DNA of 64,000 nt from Pseudomonas sp. GM48. GTDB taxonomy: Bacteria > Pseudomonadota > Gammaproteobacteria > Pseudomonadales > Pseudomonadaceae. The notes beneath the pieces are model-generated. The model was not told the origin of the DNA, did not search any database, and was given only the letters and a program-made list of their open reading frames with translations. The stretch spans positions 1-64,000 of the forward strand of contig NZ_AKJM01000136.1 of assembly GCF_000282335.1 (NCBI RefSeq), written 5' to 3'. This document shows, piece by piece, positions 36,398 to 45,090 of the stretch (its first letter is position 1; each line of letters begins with the position of its first letter). Both the position numbers and the translations under genes were made by a program.

Positions 36398-36769
36398 GTG
36401 GCCAAAAAAGCCGCATCCTTCGCCGCCCTGGGCGGCCTGGTATTTTCCACCGACGCAGGTCGTCATTGCCCGGAATGCAGTAAACCGGTGGACGCCTGCA
36501 TCTGCAAACAGACCGTTATCCCGGCCGGCGACGGCATCGCGCGCGTGCGTCGCGAAAGCAAGGGCCGTGGCGGCAAGACGGTGACCACCATCACCGGCGT
36601 GCCATTGGCTGAAGACGCGCTCAAGGAACTGGCCACGACGTTGAAGAAACGCTGTGGGACCGGAGGGGCGTTGAAAGACGGTGTCATCGAAATCCAGGGC
36701 GATCATGTCGAGCTACTCTTGGCAGAACTGATCAAGCTCGGTTTCAAAGCGAAGAAGTCCGGCGGCTAG
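36398..36769 (+). CDS. Translation initiation factor SUI1/YciH family
   Basis: A 123-residue protein of the SUI1 (eIF1) family. The start is a GTG at 36398 with AAGAGG seven bases upstream, giving VAKKAASFAALGGLVFSTDAG. An N-terminal Cys-pair region (CPECSKPVDACICK) precedes the SUI1 core (RVRRESKGRGGKTVTTITGV, then LKKRCGTGGALKDGVIEIQGDH). Bacterial members can influence start-site fidelity in vitro; the physiological role is not settled. It lies upstream of speA. Confidence 0.9.
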   Translation: MAKKAASFAALGGLVFSTDAGRHCPECSKPVDACICKQTVIPAGDGIARVRRESKGRGGKTVTTITGVPLAEDALKELATTLKKRCGTGGALKDGVIEIQGDHVELLLAELIKLGFKAKKSGG

Positions 36770-36771
36770 CA

Positions 36772-36853
36772 GCCTCTGTGAAAACCACCCTCGGCTTGAT
36801 CCGGTCCTGATGGCATTCAGGCCCGGCGGCGTCCACATGGTTTTCACAGAGCC
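36772..36853. repeat. Inverted repeat between sui1 and speA (MITE-like or attenuator-like)
   Basis: Terminal arms CTCTGTGAAAACCA (36774-36787) and TGGTTTTCACAGAG (36838-36851) are perfect inverted copies around a 50-base GC-rich centre. They start five bases after the sui1-family stop codon. No T-tract follows, and it matches neither REP family here. I see no clear target duplication. Confidence 0.6.
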
Positions 36854-36905
36854 TGTTCATGACCGGTTTCTAAACTCACTGCGGTCGGCGGGGTCTATTG
36901 CCTCG

Positions 36906-36934
36906 TTGACGAACCGTCATTTTCATTCTTTAGA
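36906..36934 (+). promoter_or_regulatory. Probable sigma-70 promoter of speA
   Basis: TTGACG (36906-36911), a 17-base spacer and TTTAGA (36929-36934) lie about 55 bases before the speA start. A four-codon frame (ATG ACT TCT TTA TAG, 36965-36979) lies in the leader. Confidence 0.55.
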
Positions 36935-36988
36935 CTGCGCCGGCCTGAACCCAGGCGACGCACTATGACTTCTTTATAGGGGACTTCG

Positions 36989-38902
36989 ATGTCCGTACGA
37001 CGCACACGCAAAGACGATGGCAGCCAATGGACAGTTGCGGACAGCCGCAGTGTTTACGGGATTCGCCATTGGGGGGCCGGGTATTTCGCGATCAATGACG
37101 CCGGTCGCGTCGAAGTTCGTCCGAACGGTCCGAGCAGCTCGCCTATCGACCTGTTCGAGCAAGTCGACCAGCTGCGCAAAAGCGGCCTGTCCTTGCCATT
37201 GCTGGTCCGTTTTCCCGACATCCTGCAAGACCGCGTGCGTCAGCTGACCGGCGCGTTCGATTCGAACATCGAACGTCTGGAATACCAGAGCAAGTACACC
37301 GCGCTGTACCCGATCAAGGTGAACCAGCAGGAAGCGGTGATCGAAAACATCATCGCCACCCAGAACGTTTCCATCGGTCTGGAAGCCGGTTCCAAGCCTG
37401 AACTGCTGGCAGTGCTGGCGCTGGCGCCGAAGGGCGGCACCATCGTTTGCAACGGCTACAAGGATCGTGAGTTCATTCGCCTGGCGTTGATGGGCCAGAA
37501 GCTCGGCCACAACGTGTTCATCGTGATCGAGAAAGAATCCGAAGTCGGCCTGGTGATCGAAGAAGCGGCCTCGCTCAAGGTCAAGCCTCAGGTCGGCCTG
37601 CGCGTGCGCCTGTCGTCCCTGGCATCGAGCAAGTGGGCGGACACCGGCGGCGAGAAATCCAAGTTCGGCCTGTCGGCGGCGCAACTGCTGTCGGTGGTCG
37701 AGCGTTTCCGCGCGGCCGGCCTGGACCAGGGCGTTCGCCTGCTGCACTTCCATATGGGTTCGCAGATCGCCAACCTCGCTGACTACCAGCACGGCTTCAA
37801 GGAAGCGATCCGTTACTACGGCGAATTGCGTAATCTCGGCCTGCCGGTGGACCACATCGACGTCGGCGGTGGCCTGGGCGTGGATTACGACGGTACGCAC
37901 TCGCGTAACGCCAGTTCGATCAACTACGACATGGACGACTACGCCGGTGTCGTGGTCGGGATGCTCAAGGAATTCTGCGATGCGCAGAGCCTGCCGCACC
38001 CGCACATCTTCTCCGAAAGCGGCCGCTCCCTGACCGCGCACCACGCCATGCTGGTGGTGCAGGTGACCGACGTCGAGAAGCACAACGACGACGTGCCGCA
38101 GATCGAGAACAAGGAATCGTTGCCGGAAACCGTGCAGTGGCTGGTGGACCTGCTGGGCCCGACCGACATCGAGATGGTCACCGAAACCTACTGGCGCGCC
38201 ACGCACTACATGAGCGATGTCGCCGCCCAGTACGCCGACGGCAAGCTGACCCTGGCCGAGAAAGCCCTGGCCGAGCAATGCTACTTCGCCGTGTGCCGTC
38301 GCCTGCACAACTCGCTGAAGGCGCGCCAGCGTTCCCACCGCCAGGTGCTGGACGAACTCAACGACAAACTGGCCGACAAGTACATCTGCAACTTCTCGGT
38401 GTTCCAGAGCCTGCCGGACACCTGGGCCATCGACCAGGTCCTGCCGATCATTCCGCTGCACCGTCTCGACGAAGAGCCACTGCGTCGTGCGGTACTGCAG
38501 GACCTGACCTGTGACTCCGACGGCAAGATCAACCAGTACGTCGACGAGCAGAGCATCGAGACCAGCCTGCCGGTGCACGCCCTGAACGAAGGTGAGGATT
38601 ACTTGCTGGGTGTGTTCCTGGTCGGTGCCTACCAGGAAATTCTTGGCGACATGCACAACCTGTTCGGTGACACCGACTCGGTGAACATCTACCAGAACGC
38701 CGACGGCAGCGTGTACCACGCCGGTATCGAAACCCACGACACCATCGAAGACATGCTGCGCTACGTGCACTTGTCGCCGGAAGAACTGATGACTCACTAC
38801 CGCGACAAGTGCGCCAGTGCCCGCATCAGCGCAACCGAACGCACCCAGTTCCTCGATGCCCTGCGCCTTGGCCTGACCCGTTCTTCTTACCTGTCTTCCT
38901 GA
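36989..38902 (+). CDS. speA: Biosynthetic arginine decarboxylase
   Basis: A 637-residue PLP enzyme that converts arginine to agmatine, the first step of the agmatine route to putrescine. The PLP-binding Lys is in [17 protein letters not shown] (about 104). Further landmarks are [15 protein letters not shown] (about 252), [14 protein letters not shown] (about 292) and the C-terminal active-site Cys region [12 protein letters not shown] (about 508). Length is typical (630-660). GGGGACTTCG precedes the ATG. Confidence 0.97.
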   Translation: MSVRRTRKDDGSQWTVADSRSVYGIRHWGAGYFAINDAGRVEVRPNGPSSSPIDLFEQVDQLRKSGLSLPLLVRFPDILQDRVRQLTGAFDSNIERLEYQSKYTALYPIKVNQQEAVIENIIATQNVSIGLEAGSKPELLAVLALAPKGGTIVCNGYKDREFIRLALMGQKLGHNVFIVIEKESEVGLVIEEAASLKVKPQVGLRVRLSSLASSKWADTGGEKSKFGLSAAQLLSVVERFRAAGLDQGVRLLHFHMGSQIANLADYQHGFKEAIRYYGELRNLGLPVDHIDVGGGLGVDYDGTHSRNASSINYDMDDYAGVVVGMLKEFCDAQSLPHPHIFSESGRSLTAHHAMLVVQVTDVEKHNDDVPQIENKESLPETVQWLVDLLGPTDIEMVTETYWRATHYMSDVAAQYADGKLTLAEKALAEQCYFAVCRRLHNSLKARQRSHRQVLDELNDKLADKYICNFSVFQSLPDTWAIDQVLPIIPLHRLDEEPLRRAVLQDLTCDSDGKINQYVDEQSIETSLPVHALNEGEDYLLGVFLVGAYQEILGDMHNLFGDTDSVNIYQNADGSVYHAGIETHDTIEDMLRYVHLSPEELMTHYRDKCASARISATERTQFLDALRLGLTRSSYLSS

Positions 38903-38918
38903 GGTCAGCACCACGCTC

Positions 38919-38971
38919 ATCAGGTTGTCTGAAATTTTTCCGTTTACCGCGGAAATTTCAGATGACCTGGT
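38919..38971 (+). terminator. Long imperfect hairpin after speA
   Basis: ATCAGGT-x2-CTGAAATTT (38919-38935) pairs with AAATTTCAG-x2-GACCTGGT (38953-38971) around a 17-base loop. It begins 17 bases after the speA stop. The AT-rich inner stem lacks a following T-tract, so it may stabilise the 3' end rather than terminate. Confidence 0.5.
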
Positions 38972-39134
38972 GCGGCGATTCTGTTTTTTCAAGCGAAACT
39001 GCCCACGTCCTTGGCAATCCATGCCATTTGGTCTTCTTTTCGCGTAGGTCATTTCCTAAGTTGTACTTCGGCACTCTACTCGGCCATGTCTCTCAGCGAG
39101 AATCCCCGGCCGCCCCTCCTGTAGAGAAACGCCG

Positions 39135-40454
39135 ATGTTCAATCCAGTCAGCGAACCGTCATTTCGTCTGGATGTAGCAGGTCTGCCCGACTCCTTAGAG
39201 GTCCTGGCCTTTACCGGTAGAGAGGCCATCAGCGAGCCGTTTGTGTTCGACATGGAACTGCTGATCGATGACCCGATGCTTGACCTTGCCCGTTTGCTGT
39301 ACCGCCCGGCCTCCTTGCATTTCGGGCCTGCCGAAAGCCACGTGCATGGACAACTGCATGAGCTCGTCCAGCGTGATCATGCTTCGGGTATCCGACTCTG
39401 CCAGGTGCGCCTGGGGCCAAAAGTAGCGTGCCTGGCCCAGCGCTTCAGCCAACGGATCTTCAGCGGCCGTTCAGTGCCGCAAATCCTCGACCAGGTGCTC
39501 AAGGAGCATGGTATTACCGGCAAAGATCGACGCCTGGAGCTCGGCGGCGATTACCCGCCCAGGGATTTGTGTACGCAATATCGAGAGTCGGACCTGCAAT
39601 TTCTCCAGCGACTGTGTGCCCAGGAACGCCTTCACTATCACTTCGAACACCGGGCCCGCGGACACTGCTTGGTGTTCAGCGATGATCGGCAGCATTTTCG
39701 GTCCGGCGAACCTGCAATATTCCGCAGCGAGGGCGATCGGCCGGCGGTGCGGCGGTTCGAACGTCAGCGCTGCAGCGAGACTGCGACGCAACGAGCCGAA
39801 TGCCGGACGGACCTGGCGACCTTGCGCAGCGGTCAGCTGATGCCGCTGTCCGGTCATCCGGTTGCCGAATGCAATCGACTCTGGCTGCTGACCCACGTCG
39901 AGCATTGGGGCAACCGGGAGGCGGCGACGCCTTACCATAATCAGGCCCGGGCCGTGCACTGGCCGACACCACTCAAGCCACCCCGTGCGATGGTCAAACC
40001 ACAAATGCATAGCTTGCAACGGGCGTGGGTAGTCGAGGTCGATGAACCAAATCCTGACCCGGCAAGGCCGGTAGCGGTGCAATTCGACTGGCTGTATCAG
40101 GGCGAAGGGGCGACGCCCAGTCATTGCTGGTTACCCCTGGCCGGGCAGTTGCAAGCCTCAACGTTCTCGCCATTGCGGGAGGGGACTGAGCTGGTCGTGA
40201 GTTTTGTCGAGGGCGATCCCGATCAACCGCAGATAACCGGCTTGCTGCATGCACCGGCAACGGTCGAGGTGACAGGCGCTGAACCCCCCCAGCCCACCCG
40301 CACCCATGTAGAGGGCCTGGAGCAATGGTTGCGCTCGGGAGAGCCATTGATGGTGCTGTGCCTGCTTCCCGGCGGTGGCAGCTTCAACCATTGCGCACAG
40401 GCGTTGTGCACCTGTCGTCTGGCGACACGGCTTGACCAGAGCGCCGGGGCATGA
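39135..40454 (+). CDS. VgrG-like protein lacking the C-terminal spike
   Basis: A 439-residue type VI secretion VgrG-family protein. The N-terminal gp27-like domain (about 1-290) is clear: FTGREAISEPFVFDMELL, DYPPRDLCTQYRESDLQFLQRLC and HYHFEH. It is followed by a gp5-type OB-fold (about 300-385: RPVAVQFDWLYQG, then REGTELVVSFVEGDPDQPQI). The protein stops about 50 residues later; the beta-helix spike and DUF2345 extension of full VgrGs (usually more than 600 residues) are absent. The final segment (PGGGSFNHCAQALCTCRLAT) resembles nothing I know. It overlaps the DUF4123 gene by four bases. No other T6SS gene lies in the window. Confidence 0.85.
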   Translation: MFNPVSEPSFRLDVAGLPDSLEVLAFTGREAISEPFVFDMELLIDDPMLDLARLLYRPASLHFGPAESHVHGQLHELVQRDHASGIRLCQVRLGPKVACLAQRFSQRIFSGRSVPQILDQVLKEHGITGKDRRLELGGDYPPRDLCTQYRESDLQFLQRLCAQERLHYHFEHRARGHCLVFSDDRQHFRSGEPAIFRSEGDRPAVRRFERQRCSETATQRAECRTDLATLRSGQLMPLSGHPVAECNRLWLLTHVEHWGNREAATPYHNQARAVHWPTPLKPPRAMVKPQMHSLQRAWVVEVDEPNPDPARPVAVQFDWLYQGEGATPSHCWLPLAGQLQASTFSPLREGTELVVSFVEGDPDQPQITGLLHAPATVEVTGAEPPQPTRTHVEGLEQWLRSGEPLMVLCLLPGGGSFNHCAQALCTCRLATRLDQSAGA

Positions 40455-41251
40455 TGGCCACAAGCACGCCCGAGGCACCTGCGCAGTGGTTACTGCTGGA
40501 TGTGCCGGGTACGCCGCAGGCGGGTGTCGCCCTGAGGCAGATGTTTGCGCAGGCCCGGTGGTCGGGGTTGTTCGAAGGTACGGAGTGGCATGCGCTGCGT
40601 GAGCAGGGACCGGTCCTGATCGATCTGCGCACATGCCCGGCATTGGCCGATTTATGCCGCGTCGACGGGCAACGCTGGCCCGGATTGCTGATGGTCAGCG
40701 AGGCCAGCGCATCGTCGTTGCTGGCGCATTTGCGGCGCATGCTCACGGTCACGCTTGGCCTGCACCGGGCCCTTCTGAGTTACTACAACCCGATCACGGC
40801 CAGCTATTTTTTCGATGCCTGCGATGCCGCTGAACTGAGTCGCTGGCTAGGTCCTGTCAGTCATTTGCGCTGGTTCGGCGGTACCTGGGCCGACCGCGCG
40901 ATGGGTTGTGCAGGCTGGCAACGTTTGTCCAACCCGGGGCTGGCGGTCAGCCCGTTGGCGATCGAAGAAAGTCTCAACGCCGGGCAACTTGAAAAACTGC
41001 AAACCTGCCTGCTCGAACAGCATACCTGGCGCTGGAGCCAATCCACCGGTGCCGATTTCCCTCGCCTGTGGACCCATGTGCAGGAAGGGCTGGCGCTGGG
41101 TTTCAGCGAGCGCCCGGTGCTTGATGGCTGGATATGGCTGCGCCTGCAGTATCCCGATTCCGTGCCCGTGCAGCCGCTGCCGGGGCTGACCCAACAGGAG
41201 CGCCTCGATAGCCTGCGTCACCTGTGGCAGAACGACCCGCCTTGGCCATAA
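40451..41251 (+). CDS. DUF4123 adaptor (Tap/Tec type)
   Basis: A 266-residue protein of the DUF4123 family, chaperones that load effectors onto a cognate VgrG. The DUF4123 core lies at about 12-140: QWLLLDVPGTPQAGVALRQMF, LFEGTEWHALREQGPVLIDL, then the conserved aromatic LLSYYNPITASYFFDACD. The C-terminal third (HTWRWSQSTGADFP, LRLQYPDSVP) is variable in the family. It starts inside the VgrG stop (ATGATGG). The next gene is convergent only 45 bases away, so no cognate effector follows. Confidence 0.82.
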   Translation: MMATSTPEAPAQWLLLDVPGTPQAGVALRQMFAQARWSGLFEGTEWHALREQGPVLIDLRTCPALADLCRVDGQRWPGLLMVSEASASSLLAHLRRMLTVTLGLHRALLSYYNPITASYFFDACDAAELSRWLGPVSHLRWFGGTWADRAMGCAGWQRLSNPGLAVSPLAIEESLNAGQLEKLQTCLLEQHTWRWSQSTGADFPRLWTHVQEGLALGFSERPVLDGWIWLRLQYPDSVPVQPLPGLTQQERLDSLRHLWQNDPPWP

Positions 41252-41296
41252 GGTCGAAATTGATGGTGCGGTCTATTCGACGGCTGTCCCGCCCCC

Positions 41297-42646
41297 TCAG
41301 TGAGTGCCGCTGGCGAACCAGCCATCGTTGCGGCGCAGACGCCAGGCAATCACACCGAGGGTCAGACTGCGCAGCAGCATGAACACCAGAAAGGTTATCC
41401 ACAGGCCATGGTTGCCCCAGCCTTGCAATGCCCAGCCGAAAGGCAGCACCAGCGCCACTGTCAGCAGCATGCCGTTGCGCATTTCCCGGGCGCGGGTGGC
41501 GCCGATGAACAGGCCATCGAGCAGGTAACTCCAGACGGCAATCAGCGGCAGTACGGCGAGGTAGGGCAGGTAGATGAACGCGGTGTCGCGCACGCTCTGA
41601 ATATCGGTTTGCATCTCGATGAACAAGTGCCCGGCAAACAGAAACAGCGCGGCAAAGCCCAGGCTCGCCAGCAACGACCAGCCGCATGCCACCACCAGCG
41701 AACGGCGCAGGGCATCGCGGTCGCGGGCACCAAGAGCATGCCCGCACAACGCTTCGACGGCGTGGGCCAGGCCATCGAGGGCGTGGGCGGTCAGCAACAA
41801 TCCATTGAGCAGCAGGGCATTGGCAGCGACCGTGGCGTCGCCCAGTCGCGCGCCTTGCACGGTGATCAGGAAAAACACCGATTGCAGCGCCAGGCTGCGG
41901 ATGAAAATGTCGCGGTTGACCGCCAGCAATGGCCGCCAACTTTGCCACAGCGCCAACGCTGCCCAGACGATGTGACCGGGATAGGCGCGCAGGGCTTTGC
42001 GGGTCATCAGCAAACCGATCAGCGCCCCCGTCCATTCGGCAATCACCGAGGCCCGGGCCGCACCGACCACGCCCCATTCCAGGCCGAGGACGAACCACAG
42101 GTTCAGGGCAATGTTGACCAGGTTGGTGCTCAGCAGAATCGCCAGCGGCGCCCGGGCATTCTGGGTGCCAAGGAACCAGCCGACCAGCGCATAGCTGGCG
42201 AGCGCCGCCGGCAGGCCAAACAGACGGGTGTGGAAGAACTCGCGGGTCAGTTGATCGAGCTCCGCCGACGGTTGCATGAAATGCAACGCCACCCCGCTCA
42301 ATGGCACGCCCACCGCACCCAACACAATGGCCAGGCCGATAGCCAGCAACAGGCCTTGCAACAGGATCTGCCGCAAAGCCGCGCCATCCCCGCGCCCGGC
42401 CGCCTGGGCGGCGAACCCGGTGGAGCCCATGCGCAGAAAACCCATGGCCCAGGCGAGGAAGGTATACAGACTGGCCCCGACCGCGACGGCGCCGAGTTGA
42501 TGAGCGTGGGGCAGGTGACCGATGACGGTGCTGTCGACCAGCGCCACCAGCGGTACGGAAATGTTCGAAAGAATCATCGGCGCGGCGAGTGCCCAGACCC
42601 GGCGATGGGTAGGGCGGTCGCGCCAGTCGGCGGTCAGGTTGGACAT
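41297..42646 (-). CDS. MATE family efflux transporter (DinF-like)
   Basis: A 449-residue, 12-helix transporter of the MATE family, DinF branch. Visible are the N-terminal LAAPMILSNISVPLVALVDSTVIG signature, LRMGSTGFAAQAAGRGD near 75-91, a repeat-half hinge around residue 220, and LAHAVEALCGHALGARDR in the second half. The ATG at 42646 has AAGGAG eight bases upstream; the open frame reaches further back only through a REPIN. It is likely a Na+- or H+-coupled exporter of organic compounds; the substrate is unknown. It is convergent with the DUF4123 gene. Confidence 0.92.
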   Translation of the reverse strand: MSNLTADWRDRPTHRRVWALAAPMILSNISVPLVALVDSTVIGHLPHAHQLGAVAVGASLYTFLAWAMGFLRMGSTGFAAQAAGRGDGAALRQILLQGLLLAIGLAIVLGAVGVPLSGVALHFMQPSAELDQLTREFFHTRLFGLPAALASYALVGWFLGTQNARAPLAILLSTNLVNIALNLWFVLGLEWGVVGAARASVIAEWTGALIGLLMTRKALRAYPGHIVWAALALWQSWRPLLAVNRDIFIRSLALQSVFFLITVQGARLGDATVAANALLLNGLLLTAHALDGLAHAVEALCGHALGARDRDALRRSLVVACGWSLLASLGFAALFLFAGHLFIEMQTDIQSVRDTAFIYLPYLAVLPLIAVWSYLLDGLFIGATRAREMRNGMLLTVALVLPFGWALQGWGNHGLWITFLVFMLLRSLTLGVIAWRLRRNDGWFASGTH

Positions 42647-42704
42647 GCAGGCTCCTTGGGGAGTCGGCATTGTAGCGGCACATCGAGAGCAAGCCGCGAT
42701 CAAT

Positions 42705-42794
42705 TGTGGGAGCGGGCTTGCTCGCGAAAGCGGTCGTCCAGTTAATAAAGATTCGACTGACACTCCCTCTTCGCGAGCAAGCCCGCTCCCACAG
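42705..42794. repeat. REPIN (twin of the one at 43190)
   Basis: Arms at 42705-42728 and 42770-42794. The 41-base spacer contains GATTCGACTGACACTCC and is almost identical to that of the REPIN at 43190-43279, so the two look like recent copies. The pair flanks the 97-residue membrane-protein gene. Confidence 0.92.
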
Positions 42795-42807
42795 GTGTTC
42801 GGTGGTG

Positions 42808-43101
42808 TCAGTGAATGATCCAGCTGAGTAACCAAAGCCCCAGCATCAACCAGATGATCCCCATGATGAACGACGCATTGAGAAATGCGCGGATCGCCGA
42901 CCACAGCAGTATCAGCCCGAGGATCAAGGTCACGATACTGACGATCGAGGTGTCCATGCCCAGCGCGCTGGACAAGCCTTCGACAAAGTTGCTGCTGGCG
43001 TTGCTCAACAGATTGAACAGCCCACTGAGGCCATCAACGATGAAGCGGATGATCGAGCCGAGTACCTGGCCGAGCCATTCGGAAAAACCTTCTACCTGCA
43101 T
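42808..43101 (-). CDS. Small hypothetical membrane protein
   Basis: A 97-residue protein. An amphipathic N-terminal half (FSEWLGQVLGSIIRFIVDGLSG) is followed by two strongly hydrophobic segments (SIVSIVTLILGLILLWSAI at about 52-70 and FIMGIIWLMLGLWLLSWII at about 77-96). I cannot assign it to a named family. It lies alone between two nearly identical REPINs and on the strand of the MATE gene. Confidence 0.75.
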   Translation of the reverse strand: MQVEGFSEWLGQVLGSIIRFIVDGLSGLFNLLSNASSNFVEGLSSALGMDTSIVSIVTLILGLILLWSAIRAFLNASFIMGIIWLMLGLWLLSWIIH

Positions 43102-43189
43102 GGAATGGGCATCCTGATTAAAGAGAATTGAGTCTTGGGCTGTCGATCATGCTGCCGAGTTCCCACAAGCATAGAGCGTTGCACAATAC

Positions 43190-43279
43190 CTGTGGGAGCG
43201 GGCTTGCTCGCGAAAGCGGCTGTCCAGTTAAAAATGATTCGACTGACACTCCGTCTTCGCGAGCAAGCCCGCTCCCACA
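43190..43279. repeat. REPIN (twin of the one at 42705)
   Basis: Arms at 43190-43214 and 43256-43279. The spacer differs from its twin at only a few positions. It lies upstream of both the small membrane-protein gene (minus) and the MazG-like gene (plus). Confidence 0.92.
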
Positions 43280-43362
43280 AAAAAACAATGCCAACCGCTC
43301 AATCTTTGTCACTTGCCTTCACTCGTCATCCCCCCGAAGCTATACGCCTTCAGGAGAGCCCG

Positions 43363-43665
43363 ATGAACCTTGTTGAACTGACCGAACGCCTGCACGCCAT
43401 CCGTGACCGCAATGACTGGCGGCAATTTCACAGCCCGAAAAACCTGGCCATGGCCGCGAGCGTGGAAATGTCCGAGCTGGTGGAGATTTTCCAGTGGCTG
43501 ACCGAGGACCAGTCACGCCAGTTGCCGGCGGACAAACTCGCCCACGCCGGGCAGGAAGTCGGTGACATTGTCCTTTATCTGTTGCTGTTGTGCAGCGAGC
43601 TGGGTCTGGACATGGAAGCCGTGGTGCGCAGCAAACTGGCGGACAGCGAACGGAGGTTCAGCTGA
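43363..43665 (+). CDS. MazG-like nucleotide pyrophosphohydrolase
   Basis: A 100-residue all-alpha NTP pyrophosphatase of the MazG-like/dCTPase type. Metal-binding signatures are visible as MAASVEMSELVEIFQWL (E-x2-E) and EVGDIVLYLLLLCSELGLD (E-x2-D). It probably removes non-canonical or excess nucleotides. The ATG at 43363 has AGGAGA five bases upstream. Its TGA overlaps the cmoM ATG by one base, so the two are coupled. Confidence 0.9.
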   Translation: MNLVELTERLHAIRDRNDWRQFHSPKNLAMAASVEMSELVEIFQWLTEDQSRQLPADKLAHAGQEVGDIVLYLLLLCSELGLDMEAVVRSKLADSERRFS

Positions 43666-44414
43666 TGAGCGACCGCCATTTCGATCAACTGGCGACCCGT
43701 TTCGCCGAAAAAATCTACGGCGGTGCCAAAGGTGCCATCCGTCTGGCGGTGTTGCAGGCCGATCTGGCCGAAACCTTGCCCGACCGGCCGCTGCGCGTTC
43801 TGGACATCGGCGCCGGCCTTGGCCACATGTCGCTGTGGCTGGCCCAGCGCGGCCATCAGGTGACCCTCGCCGAGCCTGCCGAACCGATGCTCGAAGGCGC
43901 CCGTCAGCGCTTTGCCGAAGCCGGGCAGAGCGCCACGTTCATTCAGGCACCGTGGCAGGAACTGCTCGGGCAGCTCACCGAACCCTACGACCTGGTGCTG
44001 TGCCATGCCGTGCTGGAGTGGCTGGCCGAACCCCACGCCATCCTGCCGGTGCTGCATCAGTTGACCAAGGCGGACGGCTGGCTGTCCCTGGCGTTCTACA
44101 ACCGCGACGCGCTGATTTATCGCAACTTGCTCAAGGGCCATTTCCGCAAGATGCGCAAGAACGACATGGCCGGCGAAAAGCAGAGCCTGACCCCGCAACA
44201 GCCCCTTGATCCGCGCGAGCTGGCGGCGCTACTTGAAGGTCTGTGGAAGGTCGAAAGCAAGAGTGGAGTGCGGGTTTTTCACGATTACATGCCAGTGGAA
44301 TTCCAGGCCCGCGCCGAGCTGGTGGACCTGCTGGAAATGGAACTGGCCCACCGTCGTCATCCAAGCTTTGCCGGGCTTGGGCGTTACTTGCACTGGATCT
44401 GTCGGCCTGTTTGA
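43665..44414 (+). CDS. cmoM: tRNA 5-carboxymethoxyuridine methyltransferase
   Basis: A 249-residue SAM-dependent methyltransferase (SmtA/CmoM family). Family members methylate cmo5U at the wobble position of tRNA to mcmo5U. The SAM motif reads VLDIGAGLGHMSLWLAQRGH (about 45). AEPAEPMLEGARQRF and LVLCHAVLEWL follow at about 70 and 107. LSLAFYNRDALIYRNLLKGHFRK is a family signature. The start at 43665 is set by the TGATG junction with the MazG-like gene. Confidence 0.9.
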   Translation: MSDRHFDQLATRFAEKIYGGAKGAIRLAVLQADLAETLPDRPLRVLDIGAGLGHMSLWLAQRGHQVTLAEPAEPMLEGARQRFAEAGQSATFIQAPWQELLGQLTEPYDLVLCHAVLEWLAEPHAILPVLHQLTKADGWLSLAFYNRDALIYRNLLKGHFRKMRKNDMAGEKQSLTPQQPLDPRELAALLEGLWKVESKSGVRVFHDYMPVEFQARAELVDLLEMELAHRRHPSFAGLGRYLHWICRPV

Positions 44415-44426
44415 TCGGAGCTCGAA

Positions 44427-45035
44427 ATGAAAAATCATTCAGGTGTACTGGTGTTCTGCCTGGGGCTGGCCGCCTGTCAAGGCAGCAACCCTTATGTCGC
44501 CACGTCCAACCCTTTGCCACCGGCGCCACCCCAGGCCGCCACCACTTTTGACCGCAGCGCTTACCCGGCAGCCCCGCGAGACTATGGACGCTACCGCAGT
44601 TGGGCCTGGCTCGATGGGCATCTGCCAGCGGGCACCGCCTGGGCCGATTCGGCGCAAGTCGCCGAAGCAGTCAGCAATGCGCTGGATCAACGCGGCTTGC
44701 GCCCATTGCACGACAATCGCCCGGCCGACCTGTTTGTCAGCGCCGACCTGCGGATGGAAACCCGCTTGCGTCAGGTTCGGGACGACTATTACGGCGGCGG
44801 TTATGGCGGCTACAACGGTTACGGCCCTGGATATGGCGGATACGCCACCGTGCCGATCATCCGTACCTATCAGGAACAGGTCGTGGTCGTGCAGGTGGAT
44901 ATGTTTGACGCCAAAAGCGGTCAGCCGGTGTGGAGCTCCAGCGCTGAAACCGGCAACCGGGGCAGCGAAAGCGAGCGGGCCGATGCCATACGGGAAGCTG
45001 TGGAAAAGGCAATGTCGGCGTATCCTCCTAGTTAG
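44427..45035 (+). CDS. DUF4136 lipoprotein
   Basis: A 202-residue predicted lipoprotein. The lipobox LGLAAC gives a lipidated Cys at residue 17. A proline-rich stretch ([12 protein letters not shown]) precedes the DUF4136 domain (about 45-200), with [30 protein letters not shown] and the C-terminal [15 protein letters not shown] Gly/Tyr-rich loop ([19 protein letters not shown]) at about 119-137 is striking. It lies 12 bases after cmoM and is a paralogue of the next gene. Function is unknown. Confidence 0.85.
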   Translation: MKNHSGVLVFCLGLAACQGSNPYVATSNPLPPAPPQAATTFDRSAYPAAPRDYGRYRSWAWLDGHLPAGTAWADSAQVAEAVSNALDQRGLRPLHDNRPADLFVSADLRMETRLRQVRDDYYGGGYGGYNGYGPGYGGYATVPIIRTYQEQVVVVQVDMFDAKSGQPVWSSSAETGNRGSESERADAIREAVEKAMSAYPPS

Positions 45036-45090
45036 CTTCTTGTAGATAAGAAGCGTTCCACAGGATCATGTCTTCAACCGGAGAATCATC

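Noticed and set aside
36974-39052. 692-codon minus-strand frame opposite speA
   Set aside because: Complete antisense of arginine decarboxylase; Val/Gln/His-rich and without any domain.
41300-42745. 481-codon plus-strand frame opposite the MATE gene
   Set aside because: Gln/Arg/His-rich antisense of a 12-helix transporter.
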